64,000 nucleotides of DNA from positions 23,685,780 through 23,749,779 of the forward strand of contig NC_080710.1 in the NCBI RefSeq assembly GCF_019097595.1, given 5' to 3'. The notes under the pieces are model-generated. The model ran no database searches and had not been told where the DNA came from. It was given only the letters and a program-made list of their open reading frames with translations. This DNA is from Hemibagrus wyckioides (lineage: Eukaryota > Chordata > Actinopteri > Siluriformes > Bagridae). How positions within the stretch are numbered: position 1 is the first letter of the stretch; every line of letters begins with the position of its first letter. This document shows, piece after piece, positions 49,390 through 61,501 of the stretch. The position numbers and the translations under genes are program-made.

Positions 49390-52300
49390 TCAGTGGGAGT
49401 GTGTAGATCTCTTCTCTAGAAGAGACTTCATTCGACCGATGAGCTGACCCTCCTCCTCCAGAGTCACGTCCAGATAATCTTCTTCGTGACTGGGGATGTA
49501 CTCCAACACCTCATTCACCAGCTCAGTATCAGGGAGGCTCGAGCCGGATGCTGAACACAACCACAGGGTTTTTGATGCAGTTTTAACAGATTAACTAAAC
49601 AAATCTGGTGTGTTTAATACAACTAAATGAAATTAAATAAAATTAGTTACTAAAATATGATGACATGATATTGATATTGTGACAATTGACAAAAAAAGGA
49701 TAAATATAAATTTTCATTTTAAACCTAATAATTTTTATTCTGAATTTTTATATTTATATTTTATATCATATTATAATATATAAATATTATATTATATATA
49801 ATATTTATATTATATTAAAGCTGATTTGTGACAATGTAGAAAATGCTATACAAAAATTAAATTGTCACACTATACTTTTCTGGGATATCATAGGTTTTGT
49901 GATATAACTTTTTTGTGTATTGTATTAGCACAATTATTACAAACTGAATGGAATTTGGAAGCAGCTGAATTTATGTTAATTTTAAAAATTAATAAGATCA
50001 ATTTTCAGTGTTAAATACATTTTTGTATATTAAAGAAATCTTTAAATTTAATTTAATACAAGCACTTATGCTATTCATGCAACACTACCTCTTCTAGCAA
50101 ACATATACAGTAAATACTGTGTATTATAGAAATTGTAGAAATGTCCAAATATCATGATATGATATTTTTTTTCAGATTGCCCAGCACTAGTGGACCTGTA
50201 CGTTTAAACATTATTGTGTGAATCAGGCTTCGTCTGGAATTAAAGTGATCTCCAAGTAACCGGGTGTCAATGTGGCACTTGGGAGATCACAGAATATATA
50301 AATCACAAAGATCTTACTGCGGCTTTCACTAATGATTATAACCGTAATATTTTTCCTACGTAAAACAATTCAAACAAACACGTAACTGAGTAGCTCAATA
50401 TTCTTTCCTAGTTTTAACATCTTTACCTTTTTAATCAAAACAACAGAAGAACACTTAAATACATGGTAAAGCAGTTAATACATGTTTATCTGTCTACATG
50501 ATTTTAAAAAAAAGTGTGGTTTGATCCTGAGCTTAGGTTACTGTCTGTAGCATTCTGTCTGTCCTCCTCATATCTATATAGGGTTTTCTTCCATGCTCAT
50601 TTTCTCCAGGTATGAATGTGTGTGTAAATGCTGTCCAAGGTGTATTTCCACCTCACACAAAGTATTTCTAGGATATGGTCCAGAATTCCTCCAACCCTGA
50701 CCAGGATAAAGTACTTAAAGAAGAGGAAAGAACGTAGCACGAACGCTACCAAGACAAATTTATGCAAGTGTACCGGGTCAAATATAATGACTCTTATCTG
50801 ATCCAGTAATAAATGCTTTGTTTAAAGAAAATTCGTATTGTTCCTCCTTTCAAAAATAGGACTACTTTTTTAAATAATTGCACATACCATAAATGTGAGG
50901 AAGGAATTAGACTTGATGCTCTGAAGCATTCTTTTAACAACTTTAAGACACTAATCAACGTCTTGAAACCATTCAATCCATAAATCGATCAATGGTCCTC
51001 ACCTGTGAGGTCATCTGATGAGGTGCTGGGCTCTTCTGACGAGGAGGATGGTGCTGATGGGGAGCGTAGCTCTGACGGAATAACCCCCTGATTATCTATG
51101 AGCAACTGAGTGGCCTGAGCTTCATCATCTCCAACCAAACTCAGAGCCAACTCCACTTCCTCCCTCTGGAAACCCAGGTATGCAAGCTACGCTTGCACAA
51201 ACAGTAAGGGCAGGAAATGAAACACGCGGAAAAAAATGTAACAAAAAACTGACAGAGTAAAGAATGACTGTAGCCATTAGTAAGCAGTCTTTAATCTTTT
51301 CTTTATGAGATGCTCTTTACCTGATCCACTTTGGTCTGTCTGTCTGTGTCTGGCTGAGGGATCCCAGAGCTGCTGGGTTCAGATGAATCCAGGAGAACCT
51401 ATAAGGGAAAACAAAATAGGCGAAGAAACATAAATTTTAATGGAACTGCTATTATTTTTTACAAAATGCACAGAAGGTGTAGGTTTTGCCATGTTAAAAA
51501 TATAATATGATGACAGCTCACCCTGTAGGCTTCATCCACGTCTCCTCTTGTCTTATGAAGGGCCTCGGCTGCTGCCTTCTTGTTGTAGCCAAGCTCGACG
51601 AGGGTGTTTATGGCTTCCAGACGCTGCCTTCTCTTATTTCTCTCCTTCTGCTTTATCTCATCCCGCTCCTAGTAGAGTGCACCATAATTAAGTATTAATT
51701 TACAGTTAGCGTCCTTAACTATAATGTGTACAAAATAGTGACAGCTGGTCCTACTATAGGTGTTAGTGCCTTAAAAGCCAACCTTTGGCAGAGTTTTGTT
51801 TATGAATGGGGGCAATATACATATAGCAGTGCATTTATAAAATATTTTGGCTAAAGTAGGCTGTTGAGATGAATAAAAGTTGACTGTTCAAATGATCATG
51901 ATCAGTGGTTTCAAACAGAAGTGTGTTATTACAGGAATTCTGTTTGCAGTGACAGTCTAACCTTTATACATAAAATCTTATCTTAATATCTTATGCATAA
52001 GATATATTTAATTATTATCTTTTTTTTCTATCCTAGCATTATTCCCGCGCAATGGCAGGGTCCGCTGTACATGATTTGGCACAGGTTTTACGCCGGATGC
52101 CCTTCCTGTCACCACCCTCCCATTTTTATCTGGGCTTGGGACCGGCACTGAGAGTTAACTCTTCAGTGGCTGGGGTGGCGCCCTGCCCAGGAATCGAACC
52201 CGGGCCGCGGCAATGAGAGCACAGGATCCTGCCGCTGGACCACCAGGAGGCCACATATTTAATTATTATCATGATGGATGAAAATGGTATCATTATGTCT

Positions 52301-55300
52301 TAGGAGCAGCAAATAATTGTGCTGGAAAAAATCTTTATGTAAGCCCTACAAATGGGAAGCTTCAAGATGCATAAAAATTGTTTAACAATTTCATAGCGTC
52401 TCCCTAAAATGAAATCAAAGGTTGAACTGAATTGCCGGGAGTTTCCCACTGCTGTGAATACAGTGGACGTTCAACCTGATTTTTTGGTGTGCATCTCTGA
52501 CCTTTATCCTCTGAGCGATGTGCAACGCAGCAGCCTCCACATTGCCTCTGCAGGCTCTCAGGCCCAGACGAGCGTCCTGCTCTGTGAAGCCAATACTCAG
52601 CAGCTGGGTCATCTTCTCTGGGTTCAGGAACAGTTGATTGTAGAGCTCCTCACCCTACCAGAAAGAGGAAAGAACAGTGATCAGCACAGCTTCTGTGAGA
52701 TAAACAGCTACCCAGCATGTTAGCAGAGACAATGATGTGTGAACTGTTAAAACACCTGCTTGAGTTTCTGAGACGCTTGATGCTCTTTGCCATCCGCGTA
52801 TGCCAACAGACTCTGAAGGAGATACAGCCTGAGAAACAGAACATCCTCTCCACCTGTATTCCCCTGACAATCAGAAACATTCAATAAGCAGGAAATATTA
52901 CCAGATAATTCAGTGAAGGATGTCAAACACATTCTAGGTTACAGGCCATATTAACTTAGTCCAATGTCCAGTGAGCTGGACAAAAAAAAAAATCAGTTTA
53001 GTGATCAATAATAGCAACAACTCCTCTGACAGTTGTATTATTAATAGATATGATATATTATTAGATAATATATTATAATCACCCACAAAACAGATAAAAA
53101 CACTGCAATTCACAATGTACAATTTCATATTATGGTTTCCACGCCCCTTAAAATGGAATTTTAACATGTAACAATCTCCACAAAAGAGCACATAATACTG
53201 AAACGGGGGAAATTATATACAAATTAAAAACTTACAAGATGTAATTGCATAACTATTCACCTGTTACTGAAACTCATCATTTTAGCAAGAGACATGGTTG
53301 TAGCATCAAGTATTTTCAGCTCCGCAATAAAATAATGTTTTAATGTTTGCTCTATTATGCTCCCTAGTGGAATAACAGAGCTGTTTTTTTAAACACTTTC
53401 AATTCAATTTAGCGGGCCAGACGAGAACCATTATTGTGCTGCCGGCCGTATGTTTGTCACCCCTGGATTAGACATTAATATAAAAAAATAGAGAATACAC
53501 TCACTTATCGAGACATTAAACAAGATTTAGATATGGGAGAAATGAACAAAACTATAATATCTATAACAATATGTTCTATATGGAAAATGATTTGTCACAA
53601 TCTTCAAATTAGCGCTAGCTGGGAATTAATATATTGCTGGAAATTAATATATCATATGAAGAAAATCATTATCGCTCATAGCACTATGACAGTAATTGAC
53701 ATCTTTCCATGTGAGTGAAAAGTAGTAAGTAAAATGTTTATTTTTTAAGAAATACTCCAAATGTTTTCAAACATGTTTGTGCAATAACTTCGGACAATAA
53801 TTTTAAGACATTTCTCTGTAGTGAGAAAAGAAGGTTAAAAAACTGCTTATTCACATTTTACTTGTAATGGTGCAGTAAATTTAATTTTATGTGAAACAAT
53901 TTTATTGAATACTTTTAGAGATTCATCAGTATGTGTAATTTCAGATAAATTCCTGCTGTCAGACATGACAGTTTTGGAAAATTTTGCAGTTAGAGCAATA
54001 CGCCCCAAGAAGTCATGCTTTACAGTCATTACTGAACAGGTAAGGGCGCAGAGCAGTGAGGACACACAAATGCTGTAATCGTACATGGTAACTACAAAAC
54101 CTCATGTAAGTGCCTTGTGTTCAATTATATTAGACTGATTCAATGAGCCTGTTGTCAGTTTGAAATTGCTTTATATTCTATATTTACAGTGTTATCCTGC
54201 TTGCCTTCTTCCCATAGTGCATCTGGGTGCCATGTGTTCCCCTTGGACCACTTTTGATAGATAATACACTGTAAAGATGATTAAAGGTAAAAACCTTGAT
54301 TGTCTGCAGTCTCTGCTGCTTTTCTCCATAACACTTGAGGAAGCAGTTCTCAGCTTGCTGCAGTCTCTGTCTGCTATCCTGCAGACAGGGCAGCTGCTCC
54401 AGAGCAGCGTAACACCACACGATGTCCAGCTGCAGCACTGCATAGTTATCCACCGTGTTCAACAGCGCAGAGTCACATTTACTAAAAAAAAAATATATAT
54501 ATAATAATAATTTCTATAAAAACACAGGATCCATTTGTCAGTCATAACACTAACACTATCTAGATTTCCTTCCCTGTAAAGCAGCTGTAGTTAGCAGTAC
54601 CTGAACTGATCATCTGCTAGAAGCAGGTGACAGAGAGCTGCATCATATTCCTTCTTCTTCATTAAGGCTCTGCCCTTCTCATGGAAGCCCATGGCTAGGA
54701 CAAGTGCCTAAATCATCCCCAAAGAAACACACACACAAAGCAGATTAGGGCACAACGGAAAAGGACATGCATGTTTCACTCCTTCCTTGAGTAACTAGCT
54801 AAAGTTTCTGAACCTGGATAAATTACAACAATGTTTATACAGTTAGCAGGAGGGATCTGACCATATTTTTTTGTCAGTAAGAGTATTGCCAAATGTATTT
54901 GTGCACACCCTCACAGAAAACACGGCACAGTTGTCACCTTTTTCTCAATGATTGGGATCTGGATGGGGTTGCCTTTCTGATCTGCAATCTCCAGAAACGG
55001 AGTGGTGGCTGGATCCTCACTACCATCTGAAAAGTGCCAAGAAGCCATGTATGTTATTGGACTGTACAGAAATAATACCCTCCTACAAGCAAAAGTCAGA
55101 AAGAACATTTTACCATAAAGTACACTTTGATGCAATGCATCCATAAGGTAAGCTTTATTTATTATTAGACAGTTTTTAAGGGGAACAATCCACTGACCCT
55201 TTTATAAATACGAATACTTATAAATTTACCTAATAGGTACTTAGACAAAACTGTACCTTCGTATTCATTTAATTGAAAATTTACAGGTTACTTTCTGCCC

Positions 55301-58300
55301 ATAGGACATAGAGGATTATATAACATTAACAGCACTATTATCACTTTCATTAATATTGTAATAATATTCAAGGTGGGAGGAATTATGCTTATTTTTCTTA
55401 ATTGAAATGACAATTTCACAATAGTTTCTCTGTCTTCAATATAAACATTTACAATTTAAGTGACCAGACTGCCAATCAAGCTTATAACTACAATCATACA
55501 ATATATATAACATCTTTACATTTTGCCACATTCATATTAATGCAACTGCTGACTCCACATGACCCATGATGCTTCATGGATAATAATGTAATACCAACTG
55601 CTCATTCGCTCTCACCTCTTTCTGAGAGGATCTCGAAACCTTTTTGAGTTCTTTGCATACTTTCTTGATGGAAACGCTGCAATTTCTCTTTCTCCATCAT
55701 CTCTTTCTTCTTTTCCGGTTCACTCAACTTCATCACCATGACTTTACTGTTGTTCTTTACGTTCTGTTCATCAAGTCGCTTATCTGAAAGAAGCAGGATG
55801 CAGAGTGGTGCAAAAACATATTCTCCAAAATTCCCTAATACTCACACATCAAGGTTCATATACACCGATCAGCTATAACATTATGAGCACTGAGAGCTGA
55901 AGTGAATAACACTGATTATCTCCTCATCATGGCACCTGTTAGTGGGTGGGATATATTAGGCAGCAAGTGAACATTTTGTCCTCAAAGTTGATGTGTTAGA
56001 AGCAGGAAAAATGGGCAAGTGTAAGGATTTGGGCGAGTTTGACAAGCAACAAATTGTGATGGCAAGACCACTGGATCAGGGCATCTCCAAAACTGCAGCT
56101 CTTGTGGGGTGTTCCTGGTCTACAGTGGTCAGTATCTATTAAAAGTATCCTTTAAGTCCTGTAAGTTGCGAGGTGGGGCCCATAGAGGCCCTACCTCCCA
56201 ACTTACAAGATTTAAAGGATCTGCTGCCAGATACCACAGCACACTTTCAGGGATCTAGTGGAGTCCATGCCTCGATGTTTTGGCAGCAAAAGAGGAACCA
56301 ACACAATATTAGGCAGGTGGTCATAATGTTATGGCTGATCGGTGTATTTATGAGACAAACGCTACACACACCTGGCCTTAGGATTCTTCCATTCAAAATC
56401 AGCTTGATATATTTGAGCTCAAATTTCTCTGTGATCCTAAAAGATGAAAAGCACAAGATACATCAGGACACACACAAATGGTGACGATTATAGCAATTAA
56501 ATATTATGATAAAGCACTTTTAAAAAGAAAGCTGTACTTACCTATCCATCAGTTCCTGAGTGGTAATATCCAGTTTTGTTTCGAAATCCTGTTTCCTACT
56601 ATTACTCTATGCAGTGACACACAGGAATATTGTATATTGTAACATATGGGATGTTATTTCAAGTACAACACACACTTTATATTGTTTATACCTTTATAAT
56701 TTCCTTTGGTAGATGGAGCTCCAGAGTTGCAACATTTGTCTCCCTGTAGGTTTTGTTTCCTTTCCCTTTCTTGACTGCCTGTGATCTTATGGCTTCCAGA
56801 GCAATCTCCACATCAACCTGGGGGAATCCCACCATTTGGGAATATCGACCAGCTAGCTCCTAAAAAAACATAACATAAGCATGTGATGGTCCAGTACCAC
56901 AGTATAACATCATTAAGAACTCACTTTGTATGGCTCTTTCAAGCAATGACTAATACACAGGAAAATTAATAAATACAAATAGAGCACAAGTAAAAATTTG
57001 TACTCTTGGTGGTTAGTATTGAGGTACTAAAAAACTTTATTCCCATTGACTCTTTAAACTGGAATGTACTTTATAGGAGCAAGCTGTACATACACTACAT
57101 TGGCAAAAGTTTTGGGACACCCCTCCAAATCATTGAATTCAGGTGTTGTTTTTCCAGGAGTTATGCTTGGCCTCTTAGTACCAGTTAAAGGAACTCTTAA
57201 TGCTTCAGCTTACCAAGACATTTTGGACAATTTCATGCTCCCAAACTTTGTGGGAACAGTTTGGGGATGACCCCTTCCTGTTCCAATATGACTGTACACC
57301 AGTGCACAAAGCAAGGTCCATAAAGACATGGATGAGTGAGTTTGGTGTTGAGGAACTTGACTGACCTGCACGTCAACCCGACAGAACACCTTAAGAATGA
57401 ATTAGAGTGGAGACTGCGAGCCAGACCTTCTCGTCCAACATCAGTGCTTGACCTCACAAATGCGCTTCTACAGGAATGATCAAAAATTTCCATAAACACA
57501 CTCCTAAACCTTAGGGAAAGCCTTCTCAGAAGAGTTGAAACTGTTATAGCTGCAAAGAGCAGGCCAACTCCATATTACATTCATGTGCATGTAAACGCAG
57601 ATGTCCCAAAACATTTCACAATATAGTGTATATAATTACAGACTGACTCTATGCACTATGCCAGTCACCCCTCTCTTTCCTGTCGATTAATGGACACTTT
57701 AGGACCTCTGATTTTCATGAGTAATGTGTTTGTACACAACCATATACAACAGAATTGTGGTCACGATCCAGCCAATACCAGTGGCTGTGTGGTTAGTAGA
57801 GTCCAATTAATGAAAATTCATTCATCGTCAGTAAGCGACTTATCTTGGTCAGGATCATAGTGGGTTTACAGCCCATTACAAGAATAGATGGAGCAATGCA
57901 GGAATACGTGTCGCATAATGATGCCAGGCCATCACAAGGCACCATTTACACATATTCACATATAAATTCATAACCAGGGGCCAATTAAGTGTGAATTAAA
58001 CCAAGATCTTTGAGGTAGCAATATATCAGTGTACTTCCAATGAATGCAGAAGGTACAGTCTCTGCACACCGACAAGGTGTTTTAACAAAAGGAGGCGTGT
58101 CTATTAAAGTTAGTACACACCGTGTCCAGTGTACAAAATCCCCAACAGCACAGCTGTGTCAATATAACTCGAATTCTATCAATATCCTCGCTCTGGACAT
58201 TCTCCAGAAACTTTCCAGCAACATGTTTGCTGTATGGAAGATGGGGTTTATTTACCTTAATATGGGAGTAGGACAGAGAGCATTGTGCCAGGCTTACTTA

Positions 58301-59700
58301 TTGCTTTATCTTTGTTGAATGTTCCCAAGCAAGAGGTTCAAGTCAAAGCATTGTATTGTGATCTAGACAGGCTGGAAGATTCAGTGTTAGAACTGTTTTG
58401 TCTCAGATGGTGAGGGAATGACTCAAACAGAAAGACTGTCAACAACTGTGAGGTTATACTAGTCAGATAACATTCTGGCTTTTAATCATAGATAAAAAAA
58501 AAAAAAACACTAGAAAATAGTTTATTCGGTCTGGAAATGAGGTCCTTTTCCAGAAAGGGGACATTTACATTTCTGGCATTTGGCAGACGCTCTTATCCAG
58601 AGAGACATACAAAAGTCTCTATCAATGAAAACATTAACACTGGTTCAATAGGTCACAGACTTAGGATACCATCAGCCTAAAAACTGAGTTATATGTAACA
58701 TACAACATATAATAATACATAAAAAAAACAAGGAAAGTTTCAGTGTTTCAGGAAGAAGTTGGTCTTCAGCCGTCGTTAGAGACGGTGATGAATAGGAAAC
58801 ATAGTAGTCACTCATTGTACTGTTTACATCAGACCTGGGCATTTTACTGTCCGCGGGCCACATCCGGCCCACTGACTACCCTTGACTGTCCCGCGTGAGT
58901 TTGTAGTAAAGGTGTAACAGTGACGCCTATTAATTTGTGATAGGTGCACAAAATACAATTGCATGGCTTTTATTTTGAAGGCCACTTGTTTTTCTTTATT
59001 AACCTTTGATTGACTGCGGGACATATTTGTTTCACTGTTCTTTATCAATGTGAGTTGATGCTGCTATTTCACGTTAAGTTATTATACTAGTTTTTTAAAC
59101 ATTGCAAAAGTTGAAATTTTCTAAACTGTTTTTGTGATTATTCATTAAATATATATATACACTACCAGTCAAAAGTTTGGACACTTTTGGTCTTTCCTGG
59201 TCTTTCCTGATGTTTATTTCCTTCTACATTGTAAAACAATGCTGAAGGCGGCCGAAATACACAATAATGTCCTTTGAACAGTTGATATTGAGATATGTCT
59301 GCTACTGATGCTCTGTAAAGCCTTCATAACGGCTCTAATCTGAGGTGCTGTTAATTGGTGATTTCTGAGGCTGGTCACTCTAAATGAACTTCTCCTCTGC
59401 AGCAGAGGTAAGTTTTGGTCTTGCTTTACTGGGATGGTCTTCATGTGAGCCAGTTTCATCATGGTGCTTGATGGGTTTTGCAAATGCACTTGACAATACT
59501 GTTCTTGCAAGAACTATTCCAGAACACCTGACCTTCGTGTCTTAAAATAACAACTGACTGTTTTTTGTTGTCATTACATATGGATTACTTAAGTCCATGT
59601 GTGTTATTTCATAGTTTTGAAATCTCCAGTATTGTTCTAGAATGTAGAAAATAAATCCCTAAACAAAAAACACTGAATTAAAAGGTGTGTCCAAACACCT

Positions 59701-59758
<58 letters not shown>

Positions 59759-60198
59759 CTATCTTCCATATTTTCTCACTGTTTCATTTACTGTTTCTTA
59801 TAGTGGGACATCATATATATTGGAACTTACACTTATGTATATTATAAGCAATAAGTATATACTAAATATATTATATATATATTCCGGCCCTCTAAAACCC
59901 ATTCCAATTTCTCACGTGGTCCTTTTGGAAAACCCCTGGTTTACATTATATCCTGATTTTAGGATCAAGGCAGAATTAGCTGATAGAAACTCGAGTGTGG
60001 ATAAAACATGTTCAATCAGGAAATGAACCTGAACAGATGCTGGTAAATGGATTTTTCTAGAAATGATCTTCATGATCTTACCTGTAAGTCTTTATGACCA
60101 GCGTCATTAGTATCTGTTGTATACGGAGGAGTCCAGAGCTGAATTTTGTCCTGTTTGAGCATAGTAATGAGCTTCGACTGGATGTGTTGCTCGGCCAT
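49390..60198 (-). CDS. nub1: NEDD8 ultimate buster 1 (NUB1), complete
   Basis: In gene order the coding exons are 60198-60082, 56859-56692, 56606-56542, 56436-56372, 55783-55616, 55026-54938, 54707-54601, 54481-54295, 52863-52756, 52654-52502, 51668-51522, 51398-51321, 51186-51003 and 49550-49390. All phases agree, giving 1797 nt and 598 residues; human NUB1 is about 600. NUB1 brings NEDD8, FAT10 and their conjugates to the proteasome. Visible parts are an N-terminus [14 protein letters not shown], then a ubiquitin-like region around residues 90-165 ([24 protein letters not shown]). A lysine/glutamate-rich helical linker and a TPR-like helical core ([17 protein letters not shown]) follow. UBA1 lies at about 372-403 ([20 protein letters not shown]), UBA2 at 425-461 and UBA3 at 485-517. 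The tail is acidic ([18 protein letters not shown]). The ATG at 60198 is the only plausible start. Confidence 0.96.
49551..51002. other. nub1 last intron
   Basis: This intron is AT-rich. A (TA)-rich palindromic stretch lies at about 49765-49815. A degraded SINE-like relative of 20846-21122 spans roughly 50520-50710 ('ttttcttccatgctcattttctccagg' in short matches, then 'ctgaccaggataaa'). No gene is seen. Confidence 0.6.
52020..52254 (-). repeat. tRNA-Glu-derived SINE in nub1 intron
   Basis: On the minus strand the head reads 'tcctggtggtccagcgg', then 'aggatcc', then 'gctctcattgccgcggcccgg' in short pieces. The B box GGTTCGATTCC corresponds to plus 52190-52200 and the A box TGGTCCAGCGG to plus 52232-52242. 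This order and sequence match tRNA-Glu closely. The body includes 'gacaggaagggcatccggcg' and 'aaaacctgtgccaaatcatg' and ends in an A-rich tail near 52020. It is in the same orientation as nub1. Anticodon-loop changes and the tail argue against a working tRNA. Confidence 0.85.
52864..54294. other. nub1 intron with repeat remnants
   Basis: The sequence 'gctgccggccgtatgtttgtcacccctgg' at 53439-53467 looks like the end of a hAT-type repeat. A Tc1 transposase piece lies at 54184-54262. Most of 52930-54180 is AT-rich with nothing recognisable. Confidence 0.5.
54184..54262 (-). mobile_element. Isolated internal fragment of a Tc1-like transposase in nub1 intron
   Basis: On the minus strand one frame reads [20 protein letters not shown]. 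This joins an N-terminal piece (YQKWSKEG in elements B and C) to an [20 protein letters not shown] internal motif of the same family. Neither TIR is present. It ends about 30 bp from a nub1 exon. Confidence 0.6.
55863..56344 (+). mobile_element. Short Tc1-like non-autonomous element, copy D, with hairpin
   Basis: The left end 'caccgatcagctataacattatgagcac' and the right end 'gtggtcataatgttatggctgatcggtg' are inverted. TA flanks lie at 55861-55862 and 56345-56346. The interior has the N-terminal frame ([20 protein letters not shown]), then an inverted duplication (56147-56220), then a C-terminal piece ([18 protein letters not shown]). It lies in a nub1 intron and differs from copies A-C in its deletion. 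Confidence 0.88.
57093..57628 (+). mobile_element. Deletion-derived Tc1-like element (TTTTGGGACACCCC ends), second copy
   Basis: The left end 'cactacattggcaaaagttttgggacacccc' and the right end 'gtcccaaaacatttcacaatatagtg' are inverted, with TA on both sides (57091-57092 and 57629-57630). It keeps only the C-terminal transposase region ([20 protein letters not shown] at 57175 onward), with frameshifts. It is related to 39647-40171 but keeps about 20 bp more at the deletion joint. Confidence 0.9.
59160..59700 (-). mobile_element. Tc1-like element remnant (CACTACCAGTCAAAAGTTTGGACAC ends)
   Basis: The left end is a well-kept TIR preceded by TA. The right end 'aaggtgtgtccaaac' is truncated before (TA)n. 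The minus-strand frame 59214-59510 resembles a transposase N-terminal region (SVTSLRN-like [18 protein letters not shown], then [14 protein letters not shown]). The catalytic domain is missing. Confidence 0.8.
59705..59755. repeat. (TA)n microsatellite
   Basis: About 25 TA units, directly beyond the truncated right end of the element at 59160-59700. Confidence 0.95.
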
Positions 60199-60640
60199 TG
60201 TTCACACTGAGATTGTGGTATTAAAGCAGCTTTAATTTATAAACTGTAACGAAAACGAAAGGAAGAGTTACAGTGAGAGCCAGTGCAGGGGAATTCCTAG
60301 TCTAACTAGCTCAATAATTAGCTCAAATACCGTTGCTGAGTCACTCTGTGAGGGGATTTTTACCCGCCATTCATTATTAATTTGTTTGTTAATAATGCGT
60401 TGTTATTTTATTGTCATTTCACACTGTGGATCTTCACCTGTCGTCTCCTGTTATTTCTAACGCTTGTTTTTCAGTGCTGTTTTTCTCGACCTACCTACCA
60501 ACGCTCTCTCTGCGTCACGTGACTTTTGTTGTCCCTGTTCTCCACTTCCTGGATGTGTTCCGAGCTCGCGCGCACACCCTCGTGTCTGCGCAGATTCCCT
60601 GCACTTTTAGGTGTGTTCATGAAAGAGACAAGACTGCGCA
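60199..60640 (-). promoter_or_regulatory. nub1: nub1 promoter, CpG-rich, with CLEAR/E-box palindrome
   Basis: CpG density rises at 60465-60650. The 10 bp palindrome GTCACGTGAC at 60514-60523 is the consensus for TFEB/TFE3/MITF (CLEAR element) and also fits USF. It lies about 320 bp upstream of the ATG. No TATA box is evident. The transcription start is not known. Confidence 0.6.
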
Positions 60641-60784
60641 GCACGATCCGCTAAATGCATGTCTTGTGGCCGCTTTAAGATGCCTGTACACACTTTGTTA
60701 AAGTCTTTACACAAACATGAAAACATTTAACATTGATTGCTGTTGTAGAAAGGACATCAGTTAGTTACAGTTACATTATTTACC

Positions 60785-61492
60785 AGTGGCGGGCCGTGCA
60801 TTTCACACCTAGGCCTTCACTGGCGTCCTTCCTGAATTAAGCCACCTCTATAGCATCATTATGATGCCACGGCAGTGGATACTAATCAACCATTAAATAG
60901 CAAAGTGAAAAAGAAATTAGGCTACAGTATTTCACACCTCACAAGGAATAGTCAATTTTATTACAGTCTGCCTTGAAAATGCATTTGTAAGGATGTCTGC
61001 GACCAAATCGATTTGTTCTCCTGTCAGCCATTGCGAGTTAAAAAATTTATATTTTTATAGTTTGTGCAGTTCGCTGCCTCTGACTACTCCAATTATCCAA
61101 TCAAAGGACAGGAAATTGTGTATGCCTGCTAGATGCCTGCCTAGTGACGCCAACTCGAAATCTGATTGGTTAATGTAACAGTTTCATTGCCACTTAGTTT
61201 AAGCTTCGGGCGCCTGGACTATTAATACTGAAGGCCTTAAGGCAGATTTCTTTTACTCTGGCAACACATGCTAACATGCTGTTAGCCACTGGCTGAAATA
61301 TGATTGGATAACTACTCTTATCATAAATATACACTACTGGAAGCAGCGCAACCAAGAAGCGAAATGTAGAGAATAGACTATTGGGAATAATGGAAAAATA
61401 TGTTAAATATATTAAAATGCAAGTCAGTGATTCAGATCACTGCTGTTTAGGCCAGCAGAGAAGGCCTTGCTGGGCCTGACAGCCCACCACTG
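60785..61492. mobile_element. Non-autonomous hAT-like element with perfect 8 bp target duplication
   Basis: The left end is CAGTGGCGGGCCGT and the right end, read inverted, is CAGTGGTGGGCTGT, matching at 12 of 14 positions. Both sides are flanked by the same 8 bp, TTATTTAC (60777-60784 and 61493-61500). Eight-base duplications with CAG-type ends are the hallmark of hAT elements. The 708 bp interior has no transposase frame. Confidence 0.88.
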
Positions 61493-61501
61493 TTATTTAC
61501 T

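Larger units (their letters stand above)
56860..60081. other. nub1 intron 1
   Basis: It contains the Tc1 derivative at 57093-57628, a degraded SINE-like piece (57830-58010), a 'catttggcagacgctcttatccagag' repeat fragment (58561-58620), a hAT-like end ('cagacctgggcattttactg' at 58833 onward), the Tc1-like element at 59160-59700 and a (TA)n tract. The stretch 58020-58550 shows nothing recognisable. Confidence 0.65.

Noticed and set aside
52182..52252. Functional tRNA-Glu gene
   Set aside because: The head matches tRNA-Glu, but it continues into a SINE body and A-rich tail, and the acceptor stem does not close well by eye.
54184..54462. 92-codon ORF as a separate gene
   Set aside because: It is the nub1 exon 54295-54481 read through its donor into a transposase fragment.
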